Shown here: piece by piece, positions 25,976-36,247 of the stretch
How positions within the stretch are numbered: the first letter of the stretch is position 1
How the letters are laid out: each line of letters opens with the position of its first letter
Position numbers and translations under genes: made by a program
From: Pseudoruegeria sp. SHC-113
GTDB lineage: Bacteria; Pseudomonadota; Alphaproteobacteria; Rhodobacterales; Rhodobacteraceae
Reading direction: 5' to 3'
Assembly (NCBI RefSeq): GCF_025376885.1
Contig: NZ_JAHUBR010000001.1
Span: forward strand, 806,001-870,000
Length of the DNA stretch: 64,000 nucleotides
Notes under the pieces: generated by a model
What the model was told of the DNA's origin: nothing
The model's input: the letters and a program-made list of their open reading frames with translations, nothing else
Database searches by the model: none

Positions 25976-27574
25976 TCACCCGATGGCGACGGCCTTCACG
26001 TCCTCGTCGATGTAATCCACGTATTGCGCGAAGTTCTCCGCGAACATGTGGACGAGCTTGGCGGCTTGCTCATCGTAGGCGTCCGCATCGTCCCAGGTGC
26101 GGCGGGGGTCCAGCAGGATGTCCGGCACGCCGGGCACCGATACGGGCACTTCAAAGCCGAAGTTCGGATCCTTGCGGTATTTGACCTCGGCCAGCGTGCC
26201 GTCCAGCGCGGCTGTGAGCAGGGCGCGGGTGGCCTTGATCGGCATGCGCGAGCCCGTGCCGTAGGCGCCGCCCGTCCAGCCGGTGTTCACCAGCCAGCAG
26301 GTGGCCCCGTGCTTGGCGATCTTTTCGCGCAGCAGGTTGCCGTAGGCCTCCGGGCGGCGGGGCATGAAGGGCGCGCCGAAGCAGGTGGAGAAGGTCGGCT
26401 CCGGCTCCGTCACGCCGCGCTCGGTGCCGGCCACCTTCGAGGTGAAGCCCGACAGGAAGTGATACATCGCCTGCGCCGGGGTGAGCCGCGCGATGGGAGG
26501 CAGCACGCCGAAGGCATCGCAGGTGAGCATGATGATGTTCTTCGGGTGGCCGCCAAGCGCGGATTTGGACGCGTTGGAGATATACTCCAGCGGGTAGGCG
26601 CAGCGCATGTTGGCGGTGAGGCTGTCGTCCTCGAAATCCAGCTCCTTGGTGTGGGCATCGTAGACCATGTTCTCGATCACGGTGCCGAACTTCTTGGTGG
26701 TGGCGTAGATCTCGGGCTCGGCCTCTTCCGAGAGGTTGATCGTTTTGGCGTAGCAGCCGCCTTCGAAGTTGAAGGTGCCGCGGTTGGACCAGCCGTGTTC
26801 ATCGTCGCCGATCAGCACGCGGTTTGGATCGGCCGAAAGCGTGGTTTTGCCGGTGCCGGAGAGGCCGAAGAAGATCGCCGTGTCCACCGGGTTGTGCGGC
26901 GCGTGGTTGGCGGAGCAATGCATCGCCATGACGCCCTTGCCCGGCAGGATGTAGTTGAGCAGCGTGAAGACGCTTTTCTTGTTCTCGCCCGCGTATTCCG
27001 TGCCGCCGATCAGGATCAGCTTGCGATCGAAATTCATCGCGATCACGGTTTCGCTCCGGCAGCCGTGCCTGGCCGGATCCGCCTTGAAGGTGGGGCAGTT
27101 AATCACGGTGAACTCGGGCTGGAACTCGGCGAGATCTTCCATGTCCGGGCGGCGCAGCATGTGGCGGATGAAGAGCCCGTGCCATGCCAGCTCGGTGACC
27201 ATGCGCACGTCGAGCCGGTGGGTGGGGTCGGCCCCGCCGAAGAGATCCTGCACGAAGTAATCGCGCCCCTTCATATGGGCGAGCATGTCTTCGTAGAGCA
27301 CGTCAAAGGCGGCGGGCTCCATCGGGGCGTTGTTTTCCCACCAGATGCTGTCTTCCACGGAGGGCGTGCGGACGACGAATTTGTCCTTGGGCGAGCGGCC
27401 CGTGTGCTTGCCTGTGGAGACAAGGAAAGTGCCGCCCTGACCGAGCGTGCCTTCCTTGCGCTGCAGGGCTTCCTCGATCAGCGCGGGCTCGAGGTAGTTG
27501 TAATAGACGTTCCCCAGCCCGGTGATGCCTTGATCGTCGAGTGTGAAAGCGGGGTTTACCCGGCCATGAGTCAT
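25976..27574 (-). CDS. pckA: Phosphoenolpyruvate carboxykinase (ATP)
   Basis: 532 aa. The kinase-1a P-loop GLSGTGKT is at about residues 237-244, and the family-specific RSPKDKF and [22 protein letters not shown]-type regions are present. It converts oxaloacetate to phosphoenolpyruvate, the entry to gluconeogenesis. The ATG at 27574 was chosen because GAGGAG lies seven bases upstream; a TTG two codons earlier is less likely. It is divergent from chvI, whose regulon controls pckA in related organisms, and shares a 346-bp region with it. Confidence 0.97.
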   Translation of the reverse strand: MTHGRVNPAFTLDDQGITGLGNVYYNYLEPALIEEALQRKEGTLGQGGTFLVSTGKHTGRSPKDKFVVRTPSVEDSIWWENNAPMEPAAFDVLYEDMLAHMKGRDYFVQDLFGGADPTHRLDVRMVTELAWHGLFIRHMLRRPDMEDLAEFQPEFTVINCPTFKADPARHGCRSETVIAMNFDRKLILIGGTEYAGENKKSVFTLLNYILPGKGVMAMHCSANHAPHNPVDTAIFFGLSGTGKTTLSADPNRVLIGDDEHGWSNRGTFNFEGGCYAKTINLSEEAEPEIYATTKKFGTVIENMVYDAHTKELDFEDDSLTANMRCAYPLEYISNASKSALGGHPKNIIMLTCDAFGVLPPIARLTPAQAMYHFLSGFTSKVAGTERGVTEPEPTFSTCFGAPFMPRRPEAYGNLLREKIAKHGATCWLVNTGWTGGAYGTGSRMPIKATRALLTAALDGTLAEVKYRKDPNFGFEVPVSVPGVPDILLDPRRTWDDADAYDEQAAKLVHMFAENFAQYVDYIDEDVKAVAIG

Positions 27575-27920
27575 CTGCAAGCTCCTCGCGCGCGCAGGAT
27601 TGCTGCGGCGCCTCTCTCTTTCCCTGAAGTGTGAAGCAATGGGCCATCATTGCCGCCGCGCCGGTGTGGTGCGGACAATTCTTTCATAACATGCCGCTCT
27701 GCAGAAAGAATAGGTCGCAATCGCCTGGTTAGCGCAATCAGTCGCACCGGTTAGCGCAACCGTCGCGTGAAAAGTGAGTCATATTCGCCAGAGTTAACGA
27801 TTTTTATGCAGCTATGACGGCCAAATCAGGGGCGATTCGCAGTTTGGAGTTGATTCTGGCCCTGTCAGGCGTGAGAGTATGTCAAAAATCAGGCATAAAA
27901 ACATATCAAGGGCAGTACCC
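27575..27920. other. Divergent pckA / chvI regulatory region
   Basis: A 346-bp non-coding stretch. Its only clear structure is the direct repeat at 27727-27759, described separately. The remainder is relatively AT-rich near 27780-27910, as expected for promoters in both directions, but no convincing -35/-10 pair was found. Confidence 0.6.
27727..27759. promoter_or_regulatory. Direct repeat GGTTAGCGCAA, two copies 22 bp apart
   Basis: GGTTAGCGCAA at 27727-27737 and 27749-27759; each is followed by GTCGC after two or three bases. The 22-bp period is about two helical turns, so a protein could bind both on one face. The half-site resembles alphaproteobacterial LacI-family sites (GTTAGCGC). Candidate regulators are a PckR-like LacI protein for pckA; this is inference. 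Confidence 0.45.
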
Positions 27921-28625
27921 ATGTCGAAAATTGCACTTGTCGATGACGACAGGAATATCCTGACGTCGGTCTCCATGACTCTGGAAGCCGAGGGCTTCGA
28001 GGTGGAGACCTACAACGATGGCCAGACGGCGCTGGACGCCTTCAACAAGAAGCTCCCCGATATGGCCGTTCTCGATATCAAGATGCCCCGGATGGACGGG
28101 ATGGATCTGCTACAGCGGCTGCGCCAGAAGACCTCGATGCCGGTGATCTTCCTTACCTCCAAGGACGATGAGATCGACGAGGTGCTCGGCCTGCGCATGG
28201 GGGCAGATGATTATGTGAAGAAGCCCTTCTCGCAGCGGCTGCTGGTGGAGCGCATCCGCGCGCTTCTGCGCCGTCAGGAGGCGATGAACAACGAGGATGG
28301 CCCCGTCACCGAAGAAAACAAGGTGATCGAGCGCGGCGCGCTGACGATGGATCCGCTGCGCCACTCGGTGTCCTGGAAGGGCAAGGACGTCTCGCTCACG
28401 GTGACGGAATTCCTGCTGCTGCAGGCGCTGGCGCAGCGCCCCGGCTTCGTGAAAAGTCGCGATCAGCTGATGGACGTGGCCTATGATGATCAGGTCTACG
28501 TGGATGACCGCACGATCGACAGCCACATCAAACGTCTGCGCAAGAAGATGCGCACGGTGGATGAGGATTTCTCCGCCATCGAAACCCTCTACGGCATCGG
28601 CTATCGTTACAACGAAGAAGAATGA
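27921..28625 (+). CDS. chvI: Response regulator ChvI
   Basis: 234 aa, OmpR/PhoB type. The receiver domain has the acidic pair in VDDD (residues 7-10), phospho-acceptor Asp 52 in VLDIKMP and the conserved Lys in YVKKPF near 101. The C-terminal winged helix includes [26 protein letters not shown] and [27 protein letters not shown] is the typical ChvI start, and AAGGGCAG precedes it; a start 14 codons earlier was rejected. It regulates envelope, acid-stress and central carbon genes, and is coupled to chvG by a 4-base overlap. Confidence 0.95.
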   Translation: MSKIALVDDDRNILTSVSMTLEAEGFEVETYNDGQTALDAFNKKLPDMAVLDIKMPRMDGMDLLQRLRQKTSMPVIFLTSKDDEIDEVLGLRMGADDYVKKPFSQRLLVERIRALLRRQEAMNNEDGPVTEENKVIERGALTMDPLRHSVSWKGKDVSLTVTEFLLLQALAQRPGFVKSRDQLMDVAYDDQVYVDDRTIDSHIKRLRKKMRTVDEDFSAIETLYGIGYRYNEEE

Positions 28626-30343
28626 CACTCGCACCGGAGATTGACGTGCGCGACGGCAAAAGCAGAAGCGCGAATGTCCTGCTGGGGGAGGATTGGGAAA
28701 ATCCGACCGCCGGCGGCGATGGGGAGCTGTCCGCCCGCCGGGCGCGGCGGGGCTTCATCGCGCTCAACCGCTCTGCCCTGGCGCGCAAGATCATCACCTT
28801 CAACCTGCTGGCGCTGATCATTCTCGTGGCCGGGGTGCTCTATCTGAACCCGGTGCGCAGCTCGCTCGTGGAGCAGCGCGACGCGGGCATCGTGTCCGAA
28901 ACAGCGCTGGTGGCCAGCGTGTTCGAGGCGCAGATTCCGGCCAGCGTGCCTGTAAACCTTGCGACGGGCGACGGCGTGGATGTGCAGCGCACGCTGGACG
29001 CGCTTTCGCTGCCCTCGGGCACCGAGGCATTCGTATTCGACGCGAACGGCACCCTTGTGGGGCAGGCGATGGGTGCCTTGGATCGGGATGGAGGCAGTGA
29101 CGCGCAGGAACGCAGCACCCTGATCACCGATTTCCTGAATTCTGTCTGGGAAAGCATCTCGGGCGTTCTGGGGCCGGACAGCCCCGCGGTGGAAGCGACC
29201 CCGCTCAGCGCCGAGGACATCGCCCGCGATCTGCTGCCCACGGCGCTGGAATCCGCTGCGCCGGCACAGGTGACGCAGGAAGGCGAGGGCGGCGAGCGCT
29301 TCGCGGTTGTGTCGCCGATCCTGCAGAACGGATCGCCCGTGGGTGCCGTGGCGCTTACAAGTGCGGCCGGGGAGATCGATCGCCTCGTGCGGCAGGATCG
29401 TGAGCAGGTGCTGCAGATGTTCGTGGTGGCGCTTCTGGTGTCCATCGGGTTGAGCCTTGCACTGGCCTCCACCATCGCCAATCCGCTTTCGGATCTGGCG
29501 GAGGCGGCGGAGCTGGGCCGGGATCGTAACGCCCGCAAGATGAGCCCGAGCCGCATCCGGATCCCGGATCTGACGGCCCGTCCCGACGAAATAGGCCGCC
29601 TGTCCGGCGCGCTGCGCGGCATGGTGACGGCGCTTTATGATCGCATCGACGCCAACGAGCAGTTCGCCGCCGACGTGGCCCATGAAATCAAGAACCCGCT
29701 CGCCTCGCTACGCTCCGCCGTGGGCACGCTGCGGGTCGCGAAGCGGGACGATCAGCGTGAGAAGCTGCTGGACGTGATCGATCACGACGTGCGCCGCCTT
29801 GATCGCCTCGTGTCCGACATTTCCAACGCCTCCCGGCTTGATTCCGAACTCGTCCGCGAGGAGGAAGAGGCCTTCGATCTGCTCAAGATGCTGGGCAACA
29901 TCAACGAATACCTCGGCAATGAGGCGCGCACGAAGGGGATCGAGTTCATCTCGGATCTGCCGAGCAAGCCGATCATCGTGATGGGGCTTGAGGCCCGGCT
30001 GGCGCAGGTGTTTGTGAACCTGATCACCAATGCGATTTCCTTCTGCGAAGACGGCGACGCGATCCGGGTCTGGGCGCGCAAGCGCGAGAACCGCATCCTG
30101 ATCGTCGTGGAGGATACCGGCCCCGGCATTCCCGATCAGGCGCTGCACAAGATCTTCAACCGCTTCTATTCCGAACGCCCCCCCGGCCAGTTCGGCAACA
30201 ACTCGGGCCTCGGACTTGCGATCTCCAAGCAGATCGTCGAGGCCCATGACGGCGTGATCTGGGCAGAGAACATCCGCCCCACCGAGGCCGACGTGACGTC
30301 TGAACCGCTGGGCGCACGCTTCGTGGTGGGCCTGCCTGTCTAG
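28622..30343 (+). CDS. chvG: Sensor histidine kinase ChvG
   Basis: 573 aa. Two transmembrane helices (about 57-80 and 265-285) flank a periplasmic sensor. A HAMP linker follows, then HisKA with the phospho-acceptor His 354 in [13 protein letters not shown], and a HATPase_c domain with N-box [13 protein letters not shown] and G-boxes EDTGPGIPD and [13 protein letters not shown]. It phosphorylates ChvI. The downstream gene hprK follows after 11 bases, the conserved alphaproteobacterial linkage between ChvIG and the incomplete PTS. Confidence 0.94.
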   Translation: MTLAPEIDVRDGKSRSANVLLGEDWENPTAGGDGELSARRARRGFIALNRSALARKIITFNLLALIILVAGVLYLNPVRSSLVEQRDAGIVSETALVASVFEAQIPASVPVNLATGDGVDVQRTLDALSLPSGTEAFVFDANGTLVGQAMGALDRDGGSDAQERSTLITDFLNSVWESISGVLGPDSPAVEATPLSAEDIARDLLPTALESAAPAQVTQEGEGGERFAVVSPILQNGSPVGAVALTSAAGEIDRLVRQDREQVLQMFVVALLVSIGLSLALASTIANPLSDLAEAAELGRDRNARKMSPSRIRIPDLTARPDEIGRLSGALRGMVTALYDRIDANEQFAADVAHEIKNPLASLRSAVGTLRVAKRDDQREKLLDVIDHDVRRLDRLVSDISNASRLDSELVREEEEAFDLLKMLGNINEYLGNEARTKGIEFISDLPSKPIIVMGLEARLAQVFVNLITNAISFCEDGDAIRVWARKRENRILIVVEDTGPGIPDQALHKIFNRFYSERPPGQFGNNSGLGLAISKQIVEAHDGVIWAENIRPTEADVTSEPLGARFVVGLPV

Positions 30344-30354
30344 GCGGGGCGGCC

Positions 30355-30849
30355 ATGGCGCAGAACGCGGAAATCCTTGAAGAAAAGCTGAAACGGGCGC
30401 TCTCCTCCGGAGCGCCCGTTCATGCCTCTGCCGTCGCGCTTGAGGGGAACGGGTTGCTGATCCTCGGGGCGTCGGGCAGTGGCAAATCCGGCCTCGCTCT
30501 GCAGCTTCTGGCACTGGGGGCGGGGCTGGTGGCCGATGACGGCGTCCTGCTTGAGTCCGGCGAAGCCGGTGAGGCCGGGATCACCCTGCGCTGCCCGCCG
30601 CCGATTTCCGGGCTGATCGAAGCGCGCGGGCTTGGCCTTGTGCCGGTGCCCGCCGTGACCGAAGCCCGCCTGTGCCTGATCGTGGATCTGGATGCCCCCA
30701 GCCCCGCGCGCCTGCCTGCGCCGCAGGCAATCCCCCTTCTGGGACATTCCGTCCCCTTGCTCCCGAAGGTCGATGCCGCACATTTTCCGGCAGCCCTGAT
30801 GCTCGCCCTGCGCGCCGGCGGCGTGCTGACCGAGGAGAGAAGCCAATGA
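30355..30849 (+). CDS. hprK: HPr kinase/phosphorylase, short alphaproteobacterial form
   Basis: 164 aa, corresponding only to the catalytic C-terminal domain of Firmicutes HprK (usually about 310 aa). P-loop GASGSGKS is at residues 38-45; DDGVLLE near 60 is the following conserved region. It phosphorylates HPr on serine. The stop overlaps the rapZ start (ATGA), and its probable substrate HPr is encoded 1.3 kb downstream in the same operon. Confidence 0.92.
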   Translation: MAQNAEILEEKLKRALSSGAPVHASAVALEGNGLLILGASGSGKSGLALQLLALGAGLVADDGVLLESGEAGEAGITLRCPPPISGLIEARGLGLVPVPAVTEARLCLIVDLDAPSPARLPAPQAIPLLGHSVPLLPKVDAAHFPAALMLALRAGGVLTEERSQ

Positions 30850-31742
30850 GCGATCCAAGCCCGCGCGGCCAGAAACTTGTCTTTGTGACGGGGCCGTCCG
30901 GGGCGGGGCGGTCCAGCGCGATCCGCGTGCTGGAAGATCTTGGCTTTGAGGCCATCGACAACATGCCGCTGACGCTGGTGCCCCGCCTGCTGGAGGGGGC
31001 GGCGTCCAGCCGCCCGCTGGCGCTTGGGATCGACGCGCGCAACCGGGATTTCTCGGCCAACGCCATGGCCGCACTGATCGACGATCTGACCGCGCGCAGC
31101 GACGTGGCCGTCGAGGTTCTGTTCTTGGATTGCCGGGCCGATGTGCTGCTGCGCCGCTTCTCCGAAACCCGCCGCCGCCACCCGCTGGCCCCGGCCGACA
31201 CGCCCATCGCCGGGATCGAGGCCGAGATGGATCTGCTGCAGCCCGCGCGCAAGCGGGCCGATGTGCTGATCGACACAAGCGAGCTGACCCCGCACGAGCT
31301 GCGCGCCGAGATCGAGCGCTGGTTCGCGCCGGAGAGCGGGCAGCGTCTGGCCGTATCTGTTCAAAGCTTTTCCTACAAGCGTGGCACCCCGCGCGGGATC
31401 GATATGATCTTCGATTGCCGTTTTCTGGCGAACCCCTATTGGAAGCCTGAGCTACGCGCGCAGAACGGGCAGGATGCGCCGGTGCAGGATTACGTCGCGT
31501 CCGATCCGCGCTTCGCGGCCTTCTTTGCCAAGGTGCTCGATCTTTCGGAACTGCTGCTGCCCGCCTATATCGAAGAGGGTAAGGCACATTTGTCGATCGG
31601 GTTCGGCTGCACGGGCGGCCAGCACCGTTCGGTCACAATGGCTGAAAAACTCGCCGCGGCGCTTGCACAAGCCGGATGGCAGGTGTCTATAAGACATCGG
31701 GAACTTGAACGTCGGGCGTCACTCCCGCCCGACAAACACTAG
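30846..31742 (+). CDS. rapZ: RapZ/YvcJ-family nucleotide-binding protein
   Basis: 298 aa. The N-terminal P-loop reads GPSGAGRSS (residues 16-24), with Arg 22 where the Walker A lysine normally is. The C-terminal RNA-binding domain has [21 protein letters not shown] and [13 protein letters not shown], both hallmarks of RapZ. In enterobacteria RapZ targets small RNAs for RNase E; in alphaproteobacteria its role is less clear, but the link to hprK and PTS genes is conserved. The start overlaps the hprK stop. Confidence 0.92.
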   Translation: MSDPSPRGQKLVFVTGPSGAGRSSAIRVLEDLGFEAIDNMPLTLVPRLLEGAASSRPLALGIDARNRDFSANAMAALIDDLTARSDVAVEVLFLDCRADVLLRRFSETRRRHPLAPADTPIAGIEAEMDLLQPARKRADVLIDTSELTPHELRAEIERWFAPESGQRLAVSVQSFSYKRGTPRGIDMIFDCRFLANPYWKPELRAQNGQDAPVQDYVASDPRFAAFFAKVLDLSELLLPAYIEEGKAHLSIGFGCTGGQHRSVTMAEKLAAALAQAGWQVSIRHRELERRASLPPDKH

Positions 31743-31751
31743 GATGAATAC

Positions 31752-32144
31752 GTGATCGGCATCGTGATTGTCGCACACGGGGGGCTGGCCGGGGAATACC
31801 TGTCCGCTGTCGAGCATGTGGTCGGCAGGCAGGCGGGCATGCGTGCCATCACCATCGGTGCGGAGGATGACCGGAGCCTCAAGCAGGATGAAATCTGCGC
31901 CGCCGCTGATTCAGTGGATACCGGGGATGGTGTCGTGGTGGTGACGGATATGTTCGGCGGCTCACCCTCCAACCTCTCTTTGCGCGCCTGCAGCCCGTCC
32001 AACCGGATGATCCTGTACGGGGCGAATCTGCCGATGCTGATCAAGCTGGCAAAAAGCCGAAGCAAACCGGTGGAGATCGCGGTCGAGGCCGCGAAGGCCG
32101 CTGGCCGGAAATATATAAACAGTTACGACGTGTCGTCGGGCTGA
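31752..32144 (+). CDS. PTS EIIA component, mannose family (ManX-like)
   Basis: 130 aa, GTG start with AGGA seven bases upstream. The phosphorylatable His 9 is in GIVIVAHGGLAGEYL, and VVVTDMFGGSPSNLS is the other conserved region of EIIA-Man. No EIIB/EIIC transporter genes are present, so it is a regulatory rather than a sugar-transport component. It lies in the operon with hprK, rapZ and the HPr gene; phosphate is expected to pass from HPr to this protein, with effects on ChvG signalling in related bacteria. Confidence 0.93.
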   Translation: MIGIVIVAHGGLAGEYLSAVEHVVGRQAGMRAITIGAEDDRSLKQDEICAAADSVDTGDGVVVVTDMFGGSPSNLSLRACSPSNRMILYGANLPMLIKLAKSRSKPVEIAVEAAKAAGRKYINSYDVSSG

Positions 32145-32152
32145 GGGACATT

Positions 32153-32425
32153 ATGACAGAACGCCGTAGCCTGAAGATCATTAACGAGAAGGGCTTACAT
32201 GCCCGCGCCTCTGCTAAACTCGTGGAAGTTGTCGAAGCCCATGACGCCGAGGCCGAGGTCTCGCGCGATGGCATATCCGCATCAGGGGATTCCATCATGG
32301 GGCTTTTGATGTTGGCAGCCTCAAAGGGAACCACTATTGAGGTGGAGACACGCGGACCAGAAGCTGCACAACTGGCCCAAGCCCTCGAGACCCTCGTGGC
32401 AAACAGGTTTGGCGAATCCTTCTGA
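32153..32425 (+). CDS. ptsH: Phosphocarrier protein HPr
   Basis: 90 aa. The active-site His 16 sits in EKGLHARAS, and Ser 47 in GDSIMGLLMLAAS matches the Ser46 regulatory site for HprK, so both phosphorylations are possible. The residue after Arg is Ala-Ser rather than the Pro-Ala common in enteric HPr, as usual in this group. It ends the chvI-chvG-hprK-rapZ-EIIA-ptsH cluster, eight bases after the EIIA gene. Confidence 0.94.
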   Translation: MTERRSLKIINEKGLHARASAKLVEVVEAHDAEAEVSRDGISASGDSIMGLLMLAASKGTTIEVETRGPEAAQLAQALETLVANRFGESF

Positions 32426-32455
32426 TCCGCGCCGCACGGCAAGGACGGGGCGCAT

Positions 32456-33385
32456 ATGATGGATGAGACCGGACACGGCAAAGCTCCCGCGGAAGGCGAG
32501 TACGTGCCGTATGACAAACGGCAGCTCTCCTACGCCAACACCTTCCCGAACCCGTTCAAGGCCAATGTGATCCGCACCATGGAATGGTGCACGGGCAAGA
32601 TCCCGATCCTACGCCGCATCCGCCAGTTCGAACGCGAAGGCGTTGAGCAGGGGCAGGGGTTCTGGTCCCATGCGCTGCGGCTGATGGGGGTGGAGCTTCA
32701 AACACCCGATGAGCAGATCCGGCGCATCCCGAAAGAGGGCCCCGTGGTCATCGTCGCCAACCACCCGCACGGGCTGGTGGATGGCATCGTGCTGGCCGAG
32801 CTCGTGGGCCGCGTGCGCACCGATTACAAGATCCTCACACGCTCGCTCCTGACGGGGGTGGACGAGGTGAAGCAGTTTATGATCCCGGTGCCCTTCCCCC
32901 ATGAGGACGGCGCGCAGGAAAAGAGCCTCGACATGCGCCGCCAGGCAATGGCGCATCTGGCCGAGGGCGGTGTGATCGTGCTGTTCCCCTCCGGCGTTGT
33001 GGCCACCTCCGACAGCTGGTTCGGCCCGGTGATCGAGAAGGAATGGAACCCGTTCACTTCCAAGATGGTGAAGCGCTCCGGGGCGACGGTGGTGCCGGTC
33101 TATTTCCCGGGGCAGAACTCCCGCGCCTATCAGATCGCCAACCAAATCTCTGCCACGCTGCGGCAGGGGCTCCTGCTGCATGAGGTGGCTCATGCGCTGA
33201 ACCGGCCGCAGGCGCCCGTGGTGGGCTACCCGATCACGCCGGAGGAGATCAGCCGTTGGGAGGGCAATGCGACAGAGTTCGTGGCCTATCTGCGCGCGCG
33301 CACGCTGGCGCTGCGCACCCAACCGCAGGCGCGTGGGCTAAGCCTGAAGGATGCCGCCAGCATCCGTCCGCTTGCCAAGGAATAG
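32456..33385 (+). CDS. Lysophospholipid acyltransferase family protein (PlsC-like)
   Basis: 309 aa. The acyltransferase catalytic block is ANHPHGLVDG (residues 101-110), and VIVLFPSGVVATS near 175 with VVPVYFPGQNSRAYQI near 210 correspond to later PlsC motifs. The usual spacing is N-H-x4-D; here the Asp 109 is six after His 103 and four after His 105, so either His could be catalytic. It probably acylates a lysophospholipid or related lipid at the membrane. It follows ptsH after 30 bases and may be co-transcribed. Confidence 0.85.
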   Translation: MMDETGHGKAPAEGEYVPYDKRQLSYANTFPNPFKANVIRTMEWCTGKIPILRRIRQFEREGVEQGQGFWSHALRLMGVELQTPDEQIRRIPKEGPVVIVANHPHGLVDGIVLAELVGRVRTDYKILTRSLLTGVDEVKQFMIPVPFPHEDGAQEKSLDMRRQAMAHLAEGGVIVLFPSGVVATSDSWFGPVIEKEWNPFTSKMVKRSGATVVPVYFPGQNSRAYQIANQISATLRQGLLLHEVAHALNRPQAPVVGYPITPEEISRWEGNATEFVAYLRARTLALRTQPQARGLSLKDAASIRPLAKE

Positions 33386-33394
33386 ACGCGTGCC

Positions 33395-34270
33395 TCAGCG
33401 CGTCGGCACCGGGGTCTCGCCGCGGTAATCGTAAAAGCCGCGCTTGGTTTTGCGGCCCAGCCAGCCAGCCTCGACGTATTTCGTCAGCAGCGGGCAGGGG
33501 CGGTACTTGGTGTCCGCCAGCCCCTCGTGCAGCACGTTCATGATCGCAAGGCAGGTGTCGAGCCCGATGAAATCGGCCAGCTCCAGCGGCCCCATCGGGT
33601 GGTTCGCGCCCAGCTTCATCGAAGTGTCGATGGAACGCACATTGCCGACGCCCTCATAGAGCGTGTAGATCGCCTCGTTGATCATCGGCATCAGGATGCG
33701 GTTCACGATGAAGGCGGGGAAATCCTCGGCCGAAGCGGCTGTCTTCCCGAGGTTTTCCACCACTTCAAGGCAGGCGTTGTAGGTCGGCTCGTCGGTGGCA
33801 ATGCCGCGGATCAACTCCACCAGCTGCATGATCGGTACCGGGTTCATGAAGTGGAACCCCATGAATTTCTCGGGCCTGTCGGTGCGCGAGGCCAGCCGGG
33901 TGATGGAGATGGACGAGGTGTTGGACGTCAGGATCGTTTCGGGCTTCAGATGCGGGAGCAGATCCTCGAAAATCGCTTGCTTGATCGTCTCGCGCTCGGT
34001 GGCGGCCTCGATCACGAGGTCCGTCTGGCCGAGATCCGGCAGCGCCAGCGTGGTGCTGATCCGGGCGATGGCGGTTTCCATGTCGTCGCGGGTGATCGTC
34101 TCTTTGGAGACCTGCCGGTCCATGTTGCGGCGGATCAGGGCCATGGCCTTGTCCAGCCCGTCCTGCGAGATGTCGTTGAGCTTCACGTCATAGCCCGCGA
34201 GCGCGAAAACATGGGCAATCCCGTTGCCCATCTGGCCTGCGCCAACGATTCCGACCGTCTTGATACCCAT
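33395..34270 (-). CDS. 3-hydroxybutyryl-CoA dehydrogenase
   Basis: 291 aa. N-terminal Rossmann motif GIVGAGQMGNGIA (GxGxxG) for NAD(P), and the family pattern GFHFMNPVPIMQLVELI, then FIVNRILMPMINEAIYTLYEGVG in the C-terminal helical domain. It interconverts acetoacetyl-CoA and 3-hydroxybutyryl-CoA, used in butyrate/PHB metabolism and the ethylmalonyl-CoA pathway. It is about 1 kb from etfA on the same strand, separated by an opposite-strand DUF6473 gene, a frequent arrangement in Rhodobacterales. Confidence 0.93.
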   Translation of the reverse strand: MGIKTVGIVGAGQMGNGIAHVFALAGYDVKLNDISQDGLDKAMALIRRNMDRQVSKETITRDDMETAIARISTTLALPDLGQTDLVIEAATERETIKQAIFEDLLPHLKPETILTSNTSSISITRLASRTDRPEKFMGFHFMNPVPIMQLVELIRGIATDEPTYNACLEVVENLGKTAASAEDFPAFIVNRILMPMINEAIYTLYEGVGNVRSIDTSMKLGANHPMGPLELADFIGLDTCLAIMNVLHEGLADTKYRPCPLLTKYVEAGWLGRKTKRGFYDYRGETPVPTR

Positions 34271-34426
34271 GGCTCTGCCTCGCTGAAAATCCCCGTGACA
34301 CTAATCGCTTGCGCCGGGAAATCGCAAGGGCTCGCGGGCGGAAACCGTGCAGCTGCGGCAATTGTTAAGGCTTTGGTAAAGGTACTCTGCGAGCCTGTGG
34401 GGGCCATTTGAAGACGGGAGGGTGCA

Positions 34427-35224
34427 ATGGTGGGAAAGCACTCCGAGCCACAGTTGACCCAAGGCGAGGGCCTGGGGGGCGCGTCGCTTTGGCTCAAGGG
34501 GCAAATCCTTGAAGCGCAAGCCGTCGCGCCGCATCCCGAAGCACACGTGGTGTTTCTGGGCGGGACGCTGACAGCCGGGCACGGCGTGGCGCATCCTTTC
34601 GCGCAGCAGGTGGGGGCACTTCTTGAGCGCCCGGTGGCCCGTTTCGGGCTTCCCAATGCGGGCGTGGATGCCCTTCTGGCGCTTACCGTCGGGCTGGAGG
34701 CTGCGCGGGCGGCGCGGATCACCGTCGTGGAGACACCGGGGCTTCATGGGCTCAACAATCGCTTCTACCATGTGCACCGCAAGCGCAATGATCGCTTCGT
34801 CGCGGCGCTGCCGCCCCTCATTGCCCTGTACCCGCGCACCGATTTCACCGGGATCAATTTCGTCGGCCATCTCACACGGGTGCTGCAGCATGAAAATGCT
34901 GCCGCCTATGAGCGTGTCGAGGCAGAGCTGCGCCTGCAATGGGCGGCGCGGATGGCGGAGCTGATCGGGATCGCCGGGCCGGAGGTGCTTCTGCTGACCC
35001 TGCGGGCCGAGGATCCGGCAGGCCCGCGCGGCGGGATCATGGCGGCGGGTGTCACGCCGCAGATGCTGACGGCGCTGAGCCTGCAAACCGGCGCGCAACT
35101 GCTGGAATGCATCCTGCCGGAGCCAAAGGCCACGCCCTATTCCGTGATCCCCGGAGCTTTCGCCCATGATCTGATCGCCACGCGCCTGCAGTTCACCCTG
35201 GAAACACTGTTTGACGACGTGTAG
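34427..35224 (+). CDS. DUF6473 family protein
   Basis: 265 aa, no signal peptide or transmembrane helix. The stretch HVVFLGGTLTAGHGVAHPFAQQVGALLERPVARFGLPNAGVDALL resembles the N-terminal part of the DUF6473 family common in Roseobacters, which looks like an SGNH-type hydrolase fold, though the catalytic Ser is replaced by Thr/Gly here. GGGAGG precedes the ATG. It is a single plus-strand gene between two minus-strand blocks and ends in a strong terminator. Function is unknown. Confidence 0.65.
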   Translation: MVGKHSEPQLTQGEGLGGASLWLKGQILEAQAVAPHPEAHVVFLGGTLTAGHGVAHPFAQQVGALLERPVARFGLPNAGVDALLALTVGLEAARAARITVVETPGLHGLNNRFYHVHRKRNDRFVAALPPLIALYPRTDFTGINFVGHLTRVLQHENAAAYERVEAELRLQWAARMAELIGIAGPEVLLLTLRAEDPAGPRGGIMAAGVTPQMLTALSLQTGAQLLECILPEPKATPYSVIPGAFAHDLIATRLQFTLETLFDDV

Positions 35225-35253
35225 CGCTGCTCAAGGAACGCGGCCCCATGAAT

Positions 35254-35280
35254 AAGGCCCGCCACATGGGCGGGCCTTTG
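35254..35280 (+). terminator. Terminator after the DUF6473 gene
   Basis: AAGGCCCGCC (35254-35263), a 5-base loop, then GGCGGGCCTT (35269-35278) with a short T-run. It is near the 3' end of etfA on the other strand, but that side lacks a clear T-run. Confidence 0.8.
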
Positions 35281-35317
35281 GCAATTCTCACGCAGGCCGG
35301 GGCCTGAGCGGGCTTGA

Positions 35318-36247
35318 TCAGCCCAGCTTTTCTGTCAGCTCTGGCACGGCCTGGAACAGGTCGGCCACGAGGCCGAAATCGGCGACCTGGAAGATCGGCG
35401 CTTCTTCGTCCTTGTTGATGGCGACGATGATCTTGGAGTCCTTCATGCCGGCGAGGTGCTGGATCGCACCGGAAATGCCGCAGGCAATGTAGAGCTCGGG
35501 CGCAACCACTTTGCCGGTCTGGCCCACTTGCCAGTCGTTCGGAGCGTAGCCCGAATCCACGGCGGCGCGGGAGGCGCCAACGGCGGCACCGAGCTTGTCG
35601 GCCAGCGCTTCGATGATCTTGAAGTCGTCCTCAGAGCCAACACCACGGCCGCCGGACACGACGATGCCTGCGCTCGTCAGCTCGGGGCGGTCGCTTGCGG
35701 CCACCTTGTCCTCGACCCAGGATGCAAGCCCGGTGTCGGAGGCGCCGCCGATGGCTTCCACGGCAGCGGAGCCGCCTTCGCCAGCGGCATCAAACGTGGA
35801 GGTGCGGAAGGTGATGACCTTCTTCGCATCGCTCGACTTCACGGTCTGGATCGCGTTGCCCGCGTAGATCGGGCGCTCGAACGTGTCGGCATCCACAACC
35901 GCCGTCACGTCGGAGATCACCATCGCGTCCAGAAGGGCTGCCACGCGGGGCATCACGTTCTTGGCGTCGGTGGTGGCCGGGGCGACGATATGATCAAAGC
36001 CATCGGCCAGCGAGACGATCAGCGCGGCGGTGTTCTCGGCAAGGCGGTGGCCCAGCGCGGCATCCTCGGCAACAAGCACCTTGGACACGCCGTCGATCTT
36101 GGCGGCGGCGTCACCGGCGGCGGAGGCAGAAGCGCCTGCGGCCAGAACCGTCACGTCGCCCAGCGCTTTCGCGGCCGTCACAGCCTTGGCGGTGGCATCA
36201 AAGCTCAGTTCGCCATTGTTCACTTCGGCAAGGAGAAGAACAGCCAT
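35318..36247 (-). CDS. etfA: Electron transfer flavoprotein alpha subunit
   Basis: 309 aa. The C-terminal FAD-binding domain has [14 protein letters not shown], then [32 protein letters not shown] and [15 protein letters not shown], all conserved. It carries electrons from acyl-CoA dehydrogenases, including the Mcd-like enzyme in this window, to ETF-ubiquinone oxidoreductase. The start overlaps the etfB stop by one base, giving coupled production of the heterodimer. Confidence 0.97.
   Translation of the reverse strand: MAVLLLAEVNNGELSFDATAKAVTAAKALGDVTVLAAGASASAAGDAAAKIDGVSKVLVAEDAALGHRLAENTAALIVSLADGFDHIVAPATTDAKNVMPRVAALLDAMVISDVTAVVDADTFERPIYAGNAIQTVKSSDAKKVITFRTSTFDAAGEGGSAAVEAIGGASDTGLASWVEDKVAASDRPELTSAGIVVSGGRGVGSEDDFKIIEALADKLGAAVGASRAAVDSGYAPNDWQVGQTGKVVAPELYIACGISGAIQHLAGMKDSKIIVAINKDEEAPIFQVADFGLVADLFQAVPELTEKLG

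Noticed and set aside
26024-27634. A 536-codon plus-strand frame opposite pckA
   Set aside because: Shadow of the pckA reading frame; no ribosome site and no recognisable domain.
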